Assembly (NCBI GenBank): GCA_009702945.1
Contig: WLGZ01000063.1
Location: 1-5,627, forward strand
Length of the DNA: 5,627 bases
Direction of reading: 5' to 3'
Origin: Actinomycetota bacterium
GTDB taxonomy: Bacteria > Actinomycetota > Actinomycetes > S36-B12 > UBA5976
Under the pieces are notes generated by a model. That model saw only the letters and a program-made list of their open reading frames with translations. It did not search any database and had not been told where the DNA came from. Made by a program: the position numbers and the translations under genes. Positions within the stretch are counted from its first letter, which is position 1. Each line of letters begins with the position of its first letter. Shown in pieces: positions 1-5,461 of this stretch.

Positions 1-890
1 AACATGGTCTTGCCTATTCGGGTGCCGCCAAACCAATCGGGGGTATTCTGCGCGACTTTTCGATAAGCGATATCCGGATCGCCAGTACTTAAGAATCGAG
101 TTAAGCGAGTAAGTCGGGTCGCAAAGACAAACGCTTCAGCATGAAGTGCACGGACTGCGCCGAGCATAAGGTGCAGGTAAATTCGCGAATATGGTTCCAT
201 TGATCCTGAAACATCAGCAATTAGCACCACGCGCCGGGGTCGATCTTTCCGCTTTCGATACATAAGATCCACAGGATCTCCTGCTGTCGAATAGGAATGC
301 CGGATTGTTGAACGCATATCAATTGCCTGGCCACTGTTATGTCGTTTACTCCGTCGACTTGGTCGACGCGGTGGCACTAACGGAAGTTTGGCAACAAGTG
401 CTGCAATCAAATCCAACTCTTGCGGCGTGCAGTCCGAAAAACTGGTGTCCTGCAGGCGTTCATCATTACTGGCTGGGGCAAGTAGGGCTGGCGGCTCGGC
501 GGTATCGCTTTCTTCGGACTTCTCACCAGGTGTGGCATTAGACCCAGCGCCACTTTGATTGCGTTTTTCTTGCTCGCTCACCTCGTTGGCAGGTTGCTGT
601 TCACCAGACTCTCGAGCATTTTCTGGATTGGGTGTTTGTGCCGGCTCGTTTACGTCCTTTAGATCAACAATTCCACGAAAGACTTGATTGAAAACCAAAT
701 CGTAAGTTTCAATTTGTTCGCGGCTAGAAAGTAAAGTAACGCGCCCAATCCAGTACAAGTCTGTTACTTGGCTTGGATTGATATCAACTACCGCTTGCGC
801 GAAGCGAGCCCGGCGCTCGGGCGTAGCTGGAATACCTGCCACATGTAGCACTTGTCCAAATGTGGCAACAATGTGCGCTAGGTCAGCCAT
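1..890 (-). CDS. coxE: CoxE-like VWA-domain protein, 3' end missing (partial)
   Basis: An open frame runs from ATG at 890 to the window edge without a stop (296 codons seen). Residues 1-80 are a helical N-terminal domain. Residues 80-150 are a low-complexity, Glu/Gln/Asn/Ser/Pro-rich linker. Then comes a basic stretch (PPRRPSRRSKRH, about 173-184) and the motif IDMRSTIRHS (190-199), typical of CoxE-type VWA proteins. The VWA domain starts near 220, with the metal-ion-dependent adhesion site DVSGSM at 226-231 and FGGTRIG at 287-293, which holds the later MIDAS Thr. In Oligotropha, CoxE works with the AAA+ protein CoxD in maturing the Mo-S-Cu centre of CO dehydrogenase, probably in the cytoplasm at the membrane. 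The start lies inside the end of coxD (8 bp overlap, ATGGCTGA), so the two are translationally coupled, as expected for a MoxR/VWA pair. The C-terminus lies outside the window. It could serve another CODH-like molybdenum hydroxylase rather than a true CODH. Confidence 0.9.
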   Translation of the reverse strand, partial: MADLAHIVATFGQVLHVAGIPATPERRARFAQAVVDINPSQVTDLYWIGRVTLLSSREQIETYDLVFNQVFRGIVDLKDVNEPAQTPNPENARESGEQQPANEVSEQEKRNQSGAGSNATPGEKSEESDTAEPPALLAPASNDERLQDTSFSDCTPQELDLIAALVAKLPLVPPRRPSRRSKRHNSGQAIDMRSTIRHSYSTAGDPVDLMYRKRKDRPRRVVLIADVSGSMEPYSRIYLHLMLGAVRALHAEAFVFATRLTRLTRFLSTGDPDIAYRKVAQNTPDWFGGTRIGKTM

Positions 891-1761
891 TAACCACCCA
901 GCCCAAGCCTTGCGCTTGAGCTACGTCATGGTCTTCGCGATACTTCAAAACGCTACCTAAAGTTTGAGCTGCATTATCTGCAGTAAGCCGATCTAGTCCT
1001 AAAATCATTGCGGCATTCACCCAGTCAATCGCTTCGGCTATGCCTGGTTGCTTTTGGACATCCAATGAGCGAAGGCGCTGAACCGCGGATGCAACCTGCG
1101 CGGTTAAATCCTCAGTGGCTTGTGGGACTCGGCTACGGATAATTGCTGTCGCTTGGTGAATGTCTGGGTAATCGATCCAGTTATACAAACACCTGCGCTT
1201 TAGCGCATCATGTAAATCACGCGTGCGATTTGAAGTCAGAATCACAATTGGTGGAACTTTCGCAAAAATTGTGCCAAGTTCAGGAATCGTTACTGATCCT
1301 TCGGCTAACAATTCAAATAAGAAAGCTTCAAATTCTTCGTCGGCTCGATCAACTTCATCAATCAACAAAACTGCGGGCAGTGGGCCTGGGTGTTCAACGG
1401 CCTGCATCAATGGGCGCTCTATCAAGTAATCACGCGTAAATAGAGATTCTTCGGTTAAGGACTTGCCTTGAGACTCGGCAACGCGAATACCTAGCAGCTG
1501 TTGTGGGTAATTCCATTCATATAGAGCTTCTGAGGCATCGATACCTTCGTAGCATTGCAATCTAATTAACGGAGTATTAAGTAATGCTGCAAGAGATTTA
1601 GCGGCTTGAGTTTTACCAACACCTGCTTCACCTTCAAGTAACAGTGGTTGAGGCAAAGACATCGCTATATAAAGCGCAGTTGCTAAACCTTCATCGGCTA
1701 AGTAGCCATCCTGTGCTAGCGCAGTTCGCAATTCACTGGGTGAAGCAAAGGAGTTAGCCAT
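883..1761 (-). CDS. coxD: CoxD-like MoxR-family AAA+ ATPase
   Basis: This 292-residue protein has a complete AAA+ core: Walker A GEAGVGKT (44-51), Walker B VLLIDEVDRAD (131-141), sensor 1 around LTSNRTRDL (175-183), an arginine-finger region ALKRRCLY (186-193) and a sensor-2-like segment KQPGIAEAIDW (237-247). The length and the last motif match the CoxD branch of MoxR ATPases. CoxD is known from Oligotropha as the ATPase needed to insert sulfur, and so allow copper insertion, at the CODH molybdenum centre; it probably remodels apo-enzyme together with the VWA protein CoxE. The ATG at 1761 lies 2 nt after the stop of the XdhC gene, and its stop overlaps the coxE start by 8 bp, so the three are co-translated. 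The Shine-Dalgarno is weak (TTTAAAG), consistent with coupling. MoxR proteins in other settings act on other VWA partners; the cox neighbours make this the best reading. Confidence 0.92.
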   Translation of the reverse strand: MANSFASPSELRTALAQDGYLADEGLATALYIAMSLPQPLLLEGEAGVGKTQAAKSLAALLNTPLIRLQCYEGIDASEALYEWNYPQQLLGIRVAESQGKSLTEESLFTRDYLIERPLMQAVEHPGPLPAVLLIDEVDRADEEFEAFLFELLAEGSVTIPELGTIFAKVPPIVILTSNRTRDLHDALKRRCLYNWIDYPDIHQATAIIRSRVPQATEDLTAQVASAVQRLRSLDVQKQPGIAEAIDWVNAAMILGLDRLTADNAAQTLGSVLKYREDHDVAQAQGLGWVVNG

Positions 1762-1763
1762 CT

Positions 1764-2651
1764 TTAAACCAGCTGAAACGCTTCAGGATTAGCTGAGTAA
1801 GCCTTCAAGCAACCAGGTGCGCAGAACCAAACGGTTGTATCGCCAAACTCGGCATGAATGGATTCGTTAACCATCGGTACCGACATGTTGCACACTGGAT
1901 CGATTGCTGTTTCACAAACTGGCGCTGGCGTTCTAGGTTCGGTCGAATTGGCTCCGGCTTGCACCATTTCGGCAAGGATTGAAAGCGCAATGTGGTCTGG
2001 AGTGCGCGCGCCAATATCAAGACCCGCTGGTGAATATATCGAAGCTTTTTGATCTGGAGTCAAATTCAACATTTCAATTACAGCAGTGCCACGTTTGCGA
2101 CTAGCAACTAATCCAACGTATGGCACGCCTGCTGTTACAGCGGCTTCCAGCAACATAGTTTCGTCATCGCGACCATGTGCTGCAACTATCACAGCGAACG
2201 TTGTGGCCAAATCGATTGAGTTATCCCATTCGACCATTTCATATCCGGCGCCGGGACCTTGCTTGATTAGTGATCCGGAAATTGGGCTATCTCCAAAAAT
2301 TGCAACTAGCGGTGCAGGCATAACAGGCTCCAAAAATATTTCCAAAGTTCCACCGGATAAACATGGGTTGTGCACTGTGCGCTTTCCAGATTGGGTATCT
2401 GGCTCTGGCATTGGAGCGATACGCAACAATAAGGCGTGCCCGTCGTCAAGAACGGACATGCCTTGCGTTCTCACCGTAGATTCGGCACAAGATCCCCCAA
2501 CAAAGCCTTCGATAGTTCCATCGGAGAAAATTAACGCTTCATCTCCCGGCTTGGCCGAAGTTGGTTTCTCAGCCAGCACAACTCGGGCATGCACATATGG
2601 CGTCCGTGATTTATGTAGATCAGCTACACGTGAAGCAAGAATCTTTGGCAC
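1764..2651 (-). CDS. XdhC-family (CoxF/CoxI-like) Mo-cofactor maturation protein with C-terminal YHS domain
   Basis: The protein is 295 residues from GTG at 2651. The XdhC N-terminal domain (about 1-110) has the hallmark GGSCAE (52-57, Cys55) and a second Cys in NPCLSGG (95-101, Cys97). A Rossmann-like domain follows (about 112-232), with IFGDSPISGS (118-127), AAHGRDDE (157-164), YVGLVASRKR (178-187) and LDIGARTPDHIA (211-222). XdhC proteins bind molybdenum cofactor and hand its sulfurated form to xanthine-dehydrogenase-family enzymes; CoxF and CoxI are the CODH-cluster members, and I cannot tell which this is. Unusually, residues 251-292 form a YHS metal-binding domain: DPVCNM (251-256), FCAPGC (276-281), NPEAF (288-292), with Cys254, Cys277 and Cys281 as likely ligands. 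It ends 2 nt before coxD. A TTG at 2678 would add 9 residues, but the strong GGGAGG six bases before the GTG, and alignment to the usual XdhC N-terminus, favour the GTG. Confidence 0.9.
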   Translation of the reverse strand: MPKILASRVADLHKSRTPYVHARVVLAEKPTSAKPGDEALIFSDGTIEGFVGGSCAESTVRTQGMSVLDDGHALLLRIAPMPEPDTQSGKRTVHNPCLSGGTLEIFLEPVMPAPLVAIFGDSPISGSLIKQGPGAGYEMVEWDNSIDLATTFAVIVAAHGRDDETMLLEAAVTAGVPYVGLVASRKRGTAVIEMLNLTPDQKASIYSPAGLDIGARTPDHIALSILAEMVQAGANSTEPRTPAPVCETAIDPVCNMSVPMVNESIHAEFGDTTVWFCAPGCLKAYSANPEAFQLV

Positions 2652-2657
2652 CGGACA

Positions 2658-2663
2658 CCTCCC
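2658..2663 (-). promoter_or_regulatory. Ribosome binding site that fixes the GTG start of the XdhC-YHS gene
   Basis: GGGAGG (followed by TG, so close to full anti-SD complementarity) lies 6 nt upstream of GTG at 2651. The in-frame TTG at 2678 has no comparable site, so translation should start at the GTG. Confidence 0.75.
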
Positions 2664-2694
2664 GAGTTCGTTACTCAATTATGCGCGCAAATCG

Positions 2695-2713
2695 CCTCAT
2701 AAGCGAGATGAGG
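2695..2713. repeat. Small inverted repeat CCTCAT-N7-ATGAGG in the coxG-xdhC gap
   Basis: A perfect 6-bp dyad with a 7-base loop sits in the 99-bp spacer between coxG and the XdhC gene, the largest gap inside the cluster. No T-run follows on the transcribed strand, so it is not a convincing intrinsic terminator. It could be an mRNA hairpin or an operator. A weak -10-like CATAAT (2683-2678, minus strand) follows, but without a good -35. Confidence 0.35.
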
Positions 2714-2750
2714 ATAGCGGGATAGTTAGGTAAACCCTTATTTTATGGGG

Positions 2751-3374
2751 TTACTTAAGTAGTAACCAGGCTGCTACTAGTGCAACAACAACTAATACAA
2801 CTGGAATCAACTTCTTGGCAACTGCCCCACCAGCGACTTCCATCATGTCAATTGCATCAGCTGCTGAAGCGGGCGTAGCAGCAGCCGGTGCAGGCGCATC
2901 TGTGCTTGTGGTGCCAGCACCGCCAGAACCAGTAGCAATAACGCCTTCAAGGTTTCCGGCAAACTGACCAATGATGCGACCTGCCACATCTGACATCACG
3001 CCGCGGCCGAATTGAGCTGGCTTACCAGTTATTGCTAGATCAGTATTTACATCTACGCGAGTTAGCGTCGGACTCTCGGCAACGAGTTGGGTGGTAACAG
3101 TGGCTTGCGCCGTTGAAGTTCCTTTGGTTTCGCTGCCAGAAGCGTTGATAACAAGCCGATGGTTCGCTACGTCCTTATCTACAAAGGATGCGGTGCCACC
3201 AAAGACCATAGTGATTGGACCTAATTTAATTTTTACTTCACCTTTAAAGGTGTCGCCTTCAACGCTTATCAAAGTTGCGCCAGGCATACACATGGCAATT
3301 CGCTCTACATCAAGCAAAGTATTCCAAGCAGTATCAATATCAGCGGGAACGGTAAATGAATGTTCGAGTTCCAC
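2751..3374 (-). CDS. coxG: CoxG-like SRPBCC protein with C-terminal membrane anchor
   Basis: The protein is 207 residues from GTG at 3374. Residues 1-145 form an SRPBCC (START-like) fold with CoxG hallmarks: an N-terminal ELEHSFTVP strand, DVERIAMCMPGA (22-33, with CMPGA at 29-33) and ITGKPAQFGRG (115-125). An Ala/Pro/Thr/Ser-rich linker follows (about 148-175), then a short amphipathic stretch and a single hydrophobic helix (about 189-206) ending in Lys, a tail anchor with the SRPBCC domain presumably cytosolic. CoxG is known to be needed for recruiting CO dehydrogenase to the membrane, and has been linked to quinone delivery to the enzyme. It lies 53 bp after modB and 99 bp before the XdhC gene, in the same direction. 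A GTG at 3383 adds three residues (MPLV) but would overlap its own Shine-Dalgarno, so I prefer 3374. SRPBCC proteins of this type also accompany other molybdenum hydroxylases. Confidence 0.9.
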   Translation of the reverse strand: MELEHSFTVPADIDTAWNTLLDVERIAMCMPGATLISVEGDTFKGEVKIKLGPITMVFGGTASFVDKDVANHRLVINASGSETKGTSTAQATVTTQLVAESPTLTRVDVNTDLAITGKPAQFGRGVMSDVAGRIIGQFAGNLEGVIATGSGGAGTTSTDAPAPAAATPASAADAIDMMEVAGGAVAKKLIPVVLVVVALVAAWLLLK

Positions 3375-3380
3375 TAGAGG

Positions 3381-3387
3381 CACCTTT
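3381..3387 (-). promoter_or_regulatory. Ribosome binding site supporting the downstream GTG start of coxG
   Basis: AAAGGTG lies 6 nt upstream of GTG at 3374. It physically includes the alternative GTG at 3383, which would leave that codon with no spacing from the site. Confidence 0.6.
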
Positions 3388-3427
3388 CGCGAAGAACCTA
3401 TGGTGCAACTGTACTGAAGTGAGGCAG

Positions 3428-4225
3428 TTACCGCCCATTAAATGCTCTAATTAAATTTGACCGAAGCAAAAACACAACGGTTATAGCTATTAAAATAAGC
3501 ATCGAACTGATGGCATACGCTGAGGCCGGTTCAACTTCCATGGCAACATATACTTCCATCGGTAACGTCCGCGTTACTCCAGGAAGTGAACCAGCAAAAG
3601 TTAAGGTGGCGCCAAACTCACCAAGTGCGCGAGCCCAAGCGAGCACTACGCCGCTTACTACGCCGCCTTTTGCCAATGGCAGTGAAATTCGCCAAAAAAC
3701 TTTGCTTGGATTTGCTCCCAAAGTTTGCGCAGCTTCTTCTAACTCAATTGGCTGTTGTCGAAAAACTGCTTCCACAACGAGAACCAAGAAAGGTAATCCA
3801 ACAAATACGCCAGCAAAAACTACTGCGGCCATAGTGAATGGCATCGCCCAACCCGTGTTCTCGTAAATGATTCGACCTAGCAATCCGTTGCGTCCCATTA
3901 AAGTCAAAAGCGCCAGGCCAGCGACAGTTGGCGGCATCACAAGCGGTGAAATCACAATTGGCCGAAGCCAGCGAGTAATGGATTGCGGACCTCTAGCTAA
4001 GTACCAAGCAAGTGGAACTCCGAGCAACAAAGATATTCCTGCTGCAAGAAGTGATGTGATAACCGAAACTCGGATGGCACTGAGTGCAGAGTCGCTAGTT
4101 AATTGTGAACCTAAATCAGACCATGGCACTCGGGAAAGCAGTGCCAATACTGGCAGCAGCACAACAAGTAGCCCAGCAAAACCAACTGCGGTAATTGCCG
4201 GGCTTACTTGGGAGTTTCTAGCCAT
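3428..4225 (-). CDS. modB: ModB, molybdate ABC transporter permease
   Basis: This 265-residue inner-membrane protein has five to six hydrophobic segments (about 12-31, 48-76, 90-110, 128-152, 186-203 and 238-256). It carries the ABC-permease EAA loop at about 163-185 (EEAAQTLG, then NPSKVFWRISLP), which docks to the ATPase. The segment ARALGEFGATLTFAG (198-212) is a strong signature of ModB and the closely related tungstate/sulfate permeases; the upstream modA and cox context favour molybdate. The ATG at 4225 lies 6 nt after the modA stop, with TAGGAA as a plausible ribosome site spanning that stop. The length is ordinary for ModB and there is no fused ATPase domain. The expected modC does not follow: coxG comes next after a 53-bp gap, so the ATPase must be encoded elsewhere. 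Confidence 0.95.
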   Translation of the reverse strand: MARNSQVSPAITAVGFAGLLVVLLPVLALLSRVPWSDLGSQLTSDSALSAIRVSVITSLLAAGISLLLGVPLAWYLARGPQSITRWLRPIVISPLVMPPTVAGLALLTLMGRNGLLGRIIYENTGWAMPFTMAAVVFAGVFVGLPFLVLVVEAVFRQQPIELEEAAQTLGANPSKVFWRISLPLAKGGVVSGVVLAWARALGEFGATLTFAGSLPGVTRTLPMEVYVAMEVEPASAYAISSMLILIAITVVFLLRSNLIRAFNGR

Positions 4226-4231
4226 GGATTC

Positions 4232-4999
4232 CTAATTCATCGGACCGAAGCCGGCATCTGCAAGTACTTTTTGCCCTGCTTCCGAAAGTATAAAGTCCAC
4301 AAATGCTTGTGCCTTAGCGTTTGCAGCTAAGGTCACACCAATTGGGTACTTAGTTGTTGCCTTTTCCGCATTTGAAAATTCAATTGCTGCAAAATCCGCA
4401 CCTGCACTCTTTACATCCGTTGCATAAATTATGGCCGCATCCACTTCAAGTGCTGTTAGCTTTGCCGTCACGCTTTTAACGTCTGGTTCAAGTGACACTG
4501 GGATTCCGGTAATTCCTTCATCTGCGAGCGCTGCATCAGCTGCAGTACCGCATGGGACTTGATGATCACATTGCACCCATTTAATTGTTGAGTCATTCAA
4601 ATCTGAAATTGCTAATAACGGTTTATCGGCCGGAAACGCCATTACAACACGATTTGAGGTGAAGACTGTTGACGCTGGAACCTGAGTAAGTGCTGCTTCC
4701 ATAGATTTTATTGAAGCCGATGCAAAAATGTCAGCAGGAGCTCCCGCAATAATTTGCTCAGCTAAAGTCGATGAAGCCGCAAATGAGAAAGTTACAGTTG
4801 TGCCGGGATTTGCCGCTTCGAATTGCTTTCCCAATTCAGTAAAAGTCTCAGTCAAACTAGACGCAGCGAAAACGGTAATCGTAGTTTGGGTTTCTGGTGT
4901 ATCCGAAGTTTGCGAATCTGTTCCTGCATTAGTTGTTCCACATGCAGCAAGTCCAAGCACTGTAAGGAAGGCTGTGCTTACTTTAATTAGTTTTTTCAT
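4232..4999 (-). CDS. modA: ModA, molybdate-binding lipoprotein of ABC transporter
   Basis: The 255-residue substrate-binding protein begins with a lipoprotein signal peptide: KK near the start, a hydrophobic core at 6-16 and a lipobox LAAC ending in Cys20. A Thr/Ser/Gly-rich tether (21-40) follows, so the mature protein is likely anchored to the outer face of the membrane. The ModA fold starts at about 41 with VFAASSLTETF (43-53) and continues with FAASSTLAEQI (73-83) and GAPADIFASAS (86-96), whose serines commonly contact the oxyanion. Later come VPCGTAA (148-154), DVKSVTAKL (173-181) and DAAIIYATD (187-195), with the tyrosine and aspartate usual in the ligand site. Cys144 and Cys150 could form a disulfide outside the cell. 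The ATG at 4999 sits 6 nt after the regulator's stop with only a weak ribosome site, suggesting translational coupling. Tungstate may also bind. Confidence 0.95.
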   Translation of the reverse strand: MKKLIKVSTAFLTVLGLAACGTTNAGTDSQTSDTPETQTTITVFAASSLTETFTELGKQFEAANPGTTVTFSFAASSTLAEQIIAGAPADIFASASIKSMEAALTQVPASTVFTSNRVVMAFPADKPLLAISDLNDSTIKWVQCDHQVPCGTAADAALADEGITGIPVSLEPDVKSVTAKLTALEVDAAIIYATDVKSAGADFAAIEFSNAEKATTKYPIGVTLAANAKAQAFVDFILSEAGQKVLADAGFGPMN

Positions 5000-5005
5000 G
5001 TTCTA

Positions 5006-5392
5006 TCAGTTTTCTATAACTACATCAGTGGATTTCACTGAAGCAACAGCTCGGCTTCCAATTTCAAGTCCTAGTGCCCGTGCACTATCAGCGGTAATCA
5101 TGCTGACTAGATGATTAGATCCGGACTGGATTTCAACAATGGCTGCAACGCCCTGAATATCCACTCGGGTAACTAGCCCAACAAATCGATTACGAGCACT
5201 CACCTGACTCTTGCGCTCATCGGGCAATTCTTTAGCAAGTTCAATCGATAGCTCGGCTAGTTCCTTTCCATCGACCGACTGTGGGCCCGTTTTGGAGGTC
5301 GCACTCAATCGTCCGGAATCAATCCATCGGCGAATAGTGTCATCGCTAACGGCTAAGAGTTCTGCGGCTTCTGAAATCCGATATTGAGGCAT
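5006..5392 (-). CDS. Putative molybdate-responsive regulator: MerR/excisionase-type HTH plus TOBE domain
   Basis: The 128-residue protein has two parts. Residues 4-29 are a MerR/excisionase-like helix-turn-helix (YRISEAAELLAVSDDTIRRW, then IDSGRL). After a charged linker (about 42-62), residues 64-127 form a TOBE/Mop-type domain: SARNRFVGLV (65-74), GVAAIVEI (81-88), SMITADSARALGL (97-109) and the closing VASVKSTDVVI (116-126). TOBE domains of this kind bind molybdate or tungstate, so the protein is plausibly a one-component molybdate sensor acting on the mod genes. It is not a ModE of the LysR-like HTH type; it is the short architecture often placed beside modA in actinobacteria. It starts the modA-modB string (6 nt before modA). 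Its own upstream region has a promoter with symmetric sites, suggesting autoregulation. The ATG at 5392 has no Shine-Dalgarno, and the predicted transcript begins almost at the ATG. The DNA-binding role is inferred; an intracellular molybdate-storage role is the alternative. Confidence 0.85.
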   Translation of the reverse strand: MPQYRISEAAELLAVSDDTIRRWIDSGRLSATSKTGPQSVDGKELAELSIELAKELPDERKSQVSARNRFVGLVTRVDIQGVAAIVEIQSGSNHLVSMITADSARALGLEIGSRAVASVKSTDVVIEN

Positions 5393-5400
5393 AACACATA

Positions 5401-5429
5401 ATTATTCTCCGCTATTACGGATATATCAA
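5401..5429 (-). promoter_or_regulatory. Sigma70-type promoter of the HTH-TOBE/modAB operon, probably leaderless
   Basis: On the minus strand, TTGATA (5429-5424) and AATAAT (5406-5401) are separated by exactly 17 bases; each matches its consensus at five of six positions. The ATG of the regulator begins 9 bases after the -10 box (5392), so transcription would start at or within about two bases of the start codon. That fits the lack of a ribosome binding site and the frequent leaderless mRNAs of actinobacteria. Confidence 0.7.
5408..5421. promoter_or_regulatory. Candidate operator dyad 1, TCCG-N6-CGGA, inside the promoter spacer
   Basis: A perfect 4-bp dyad with a 6-base A/T-rich centre lies between the -35 and -10 boxes of the promoter in front of the HTH-TOBE gene. 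A regulator bound there would directly block RNA polymerase, or twist the spacer as MerR-type proteins do. The HTH-TOBE product is the natural candidate ligand; this is inference. Confidence 0.5.
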
Positions 5430-5438
5430 GTCAAATAG

Positions 5439-5452
5439 TCCGAATAATCGGG
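5439..5452. promoter_or_regulatory. Candidate operator dyad 2, TCCG-N6-CGGG, upstream of the promoter
   Basis: This has the same geometry as dyad 1 (TCCG, six A/T-rich bases, CGG), with one outer mismatch. The two centres are 31 bp apart, close to three helical turns, so dimers on the two sites would face the same side of the DNA. Confidence 0.45.
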
Positions 5453-5461
5453 ATAATTATG

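Noticed and set aside
305..541. A 78-codon plus-strand frame at the left end.
   Set aside because: It lies opposite coxE, whose frame contains clear VWA motifs through this stretch; no independent coding evidence.
2086..2733. A 215-codon open frame on the plus strand opposite the XdhC gene.
   Set aside because: It is fully antisense to a well-supported gene, rich in Ser/Pro/Thr with no recognisable motif, and has no ribosome site; it looks like a shadow of the coding frame.
2733..2752. AACCC...GGGTT hairpin just after coxG as an intrinsic terminator.
   Set aside because: The stem is only 5 bp with a 10-base loop and no U-run follows on the minus strand.
4550..4570. The Cys144/Cys150 pair in ModA as something novel.
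   Set aside because: A Cys-containing VPCG segment is common in actinobacterial ModA proteins as I recall them, so it is noted only in the gene entry.
5429..5434. TTGACT as the -35 box of the mod promoter.
   Set aside because: It is a better -35 by itself, but no -10-like sequence occurs 16-18 bases downstream; TTGATA five bases later pairs with AATAAT at 17.
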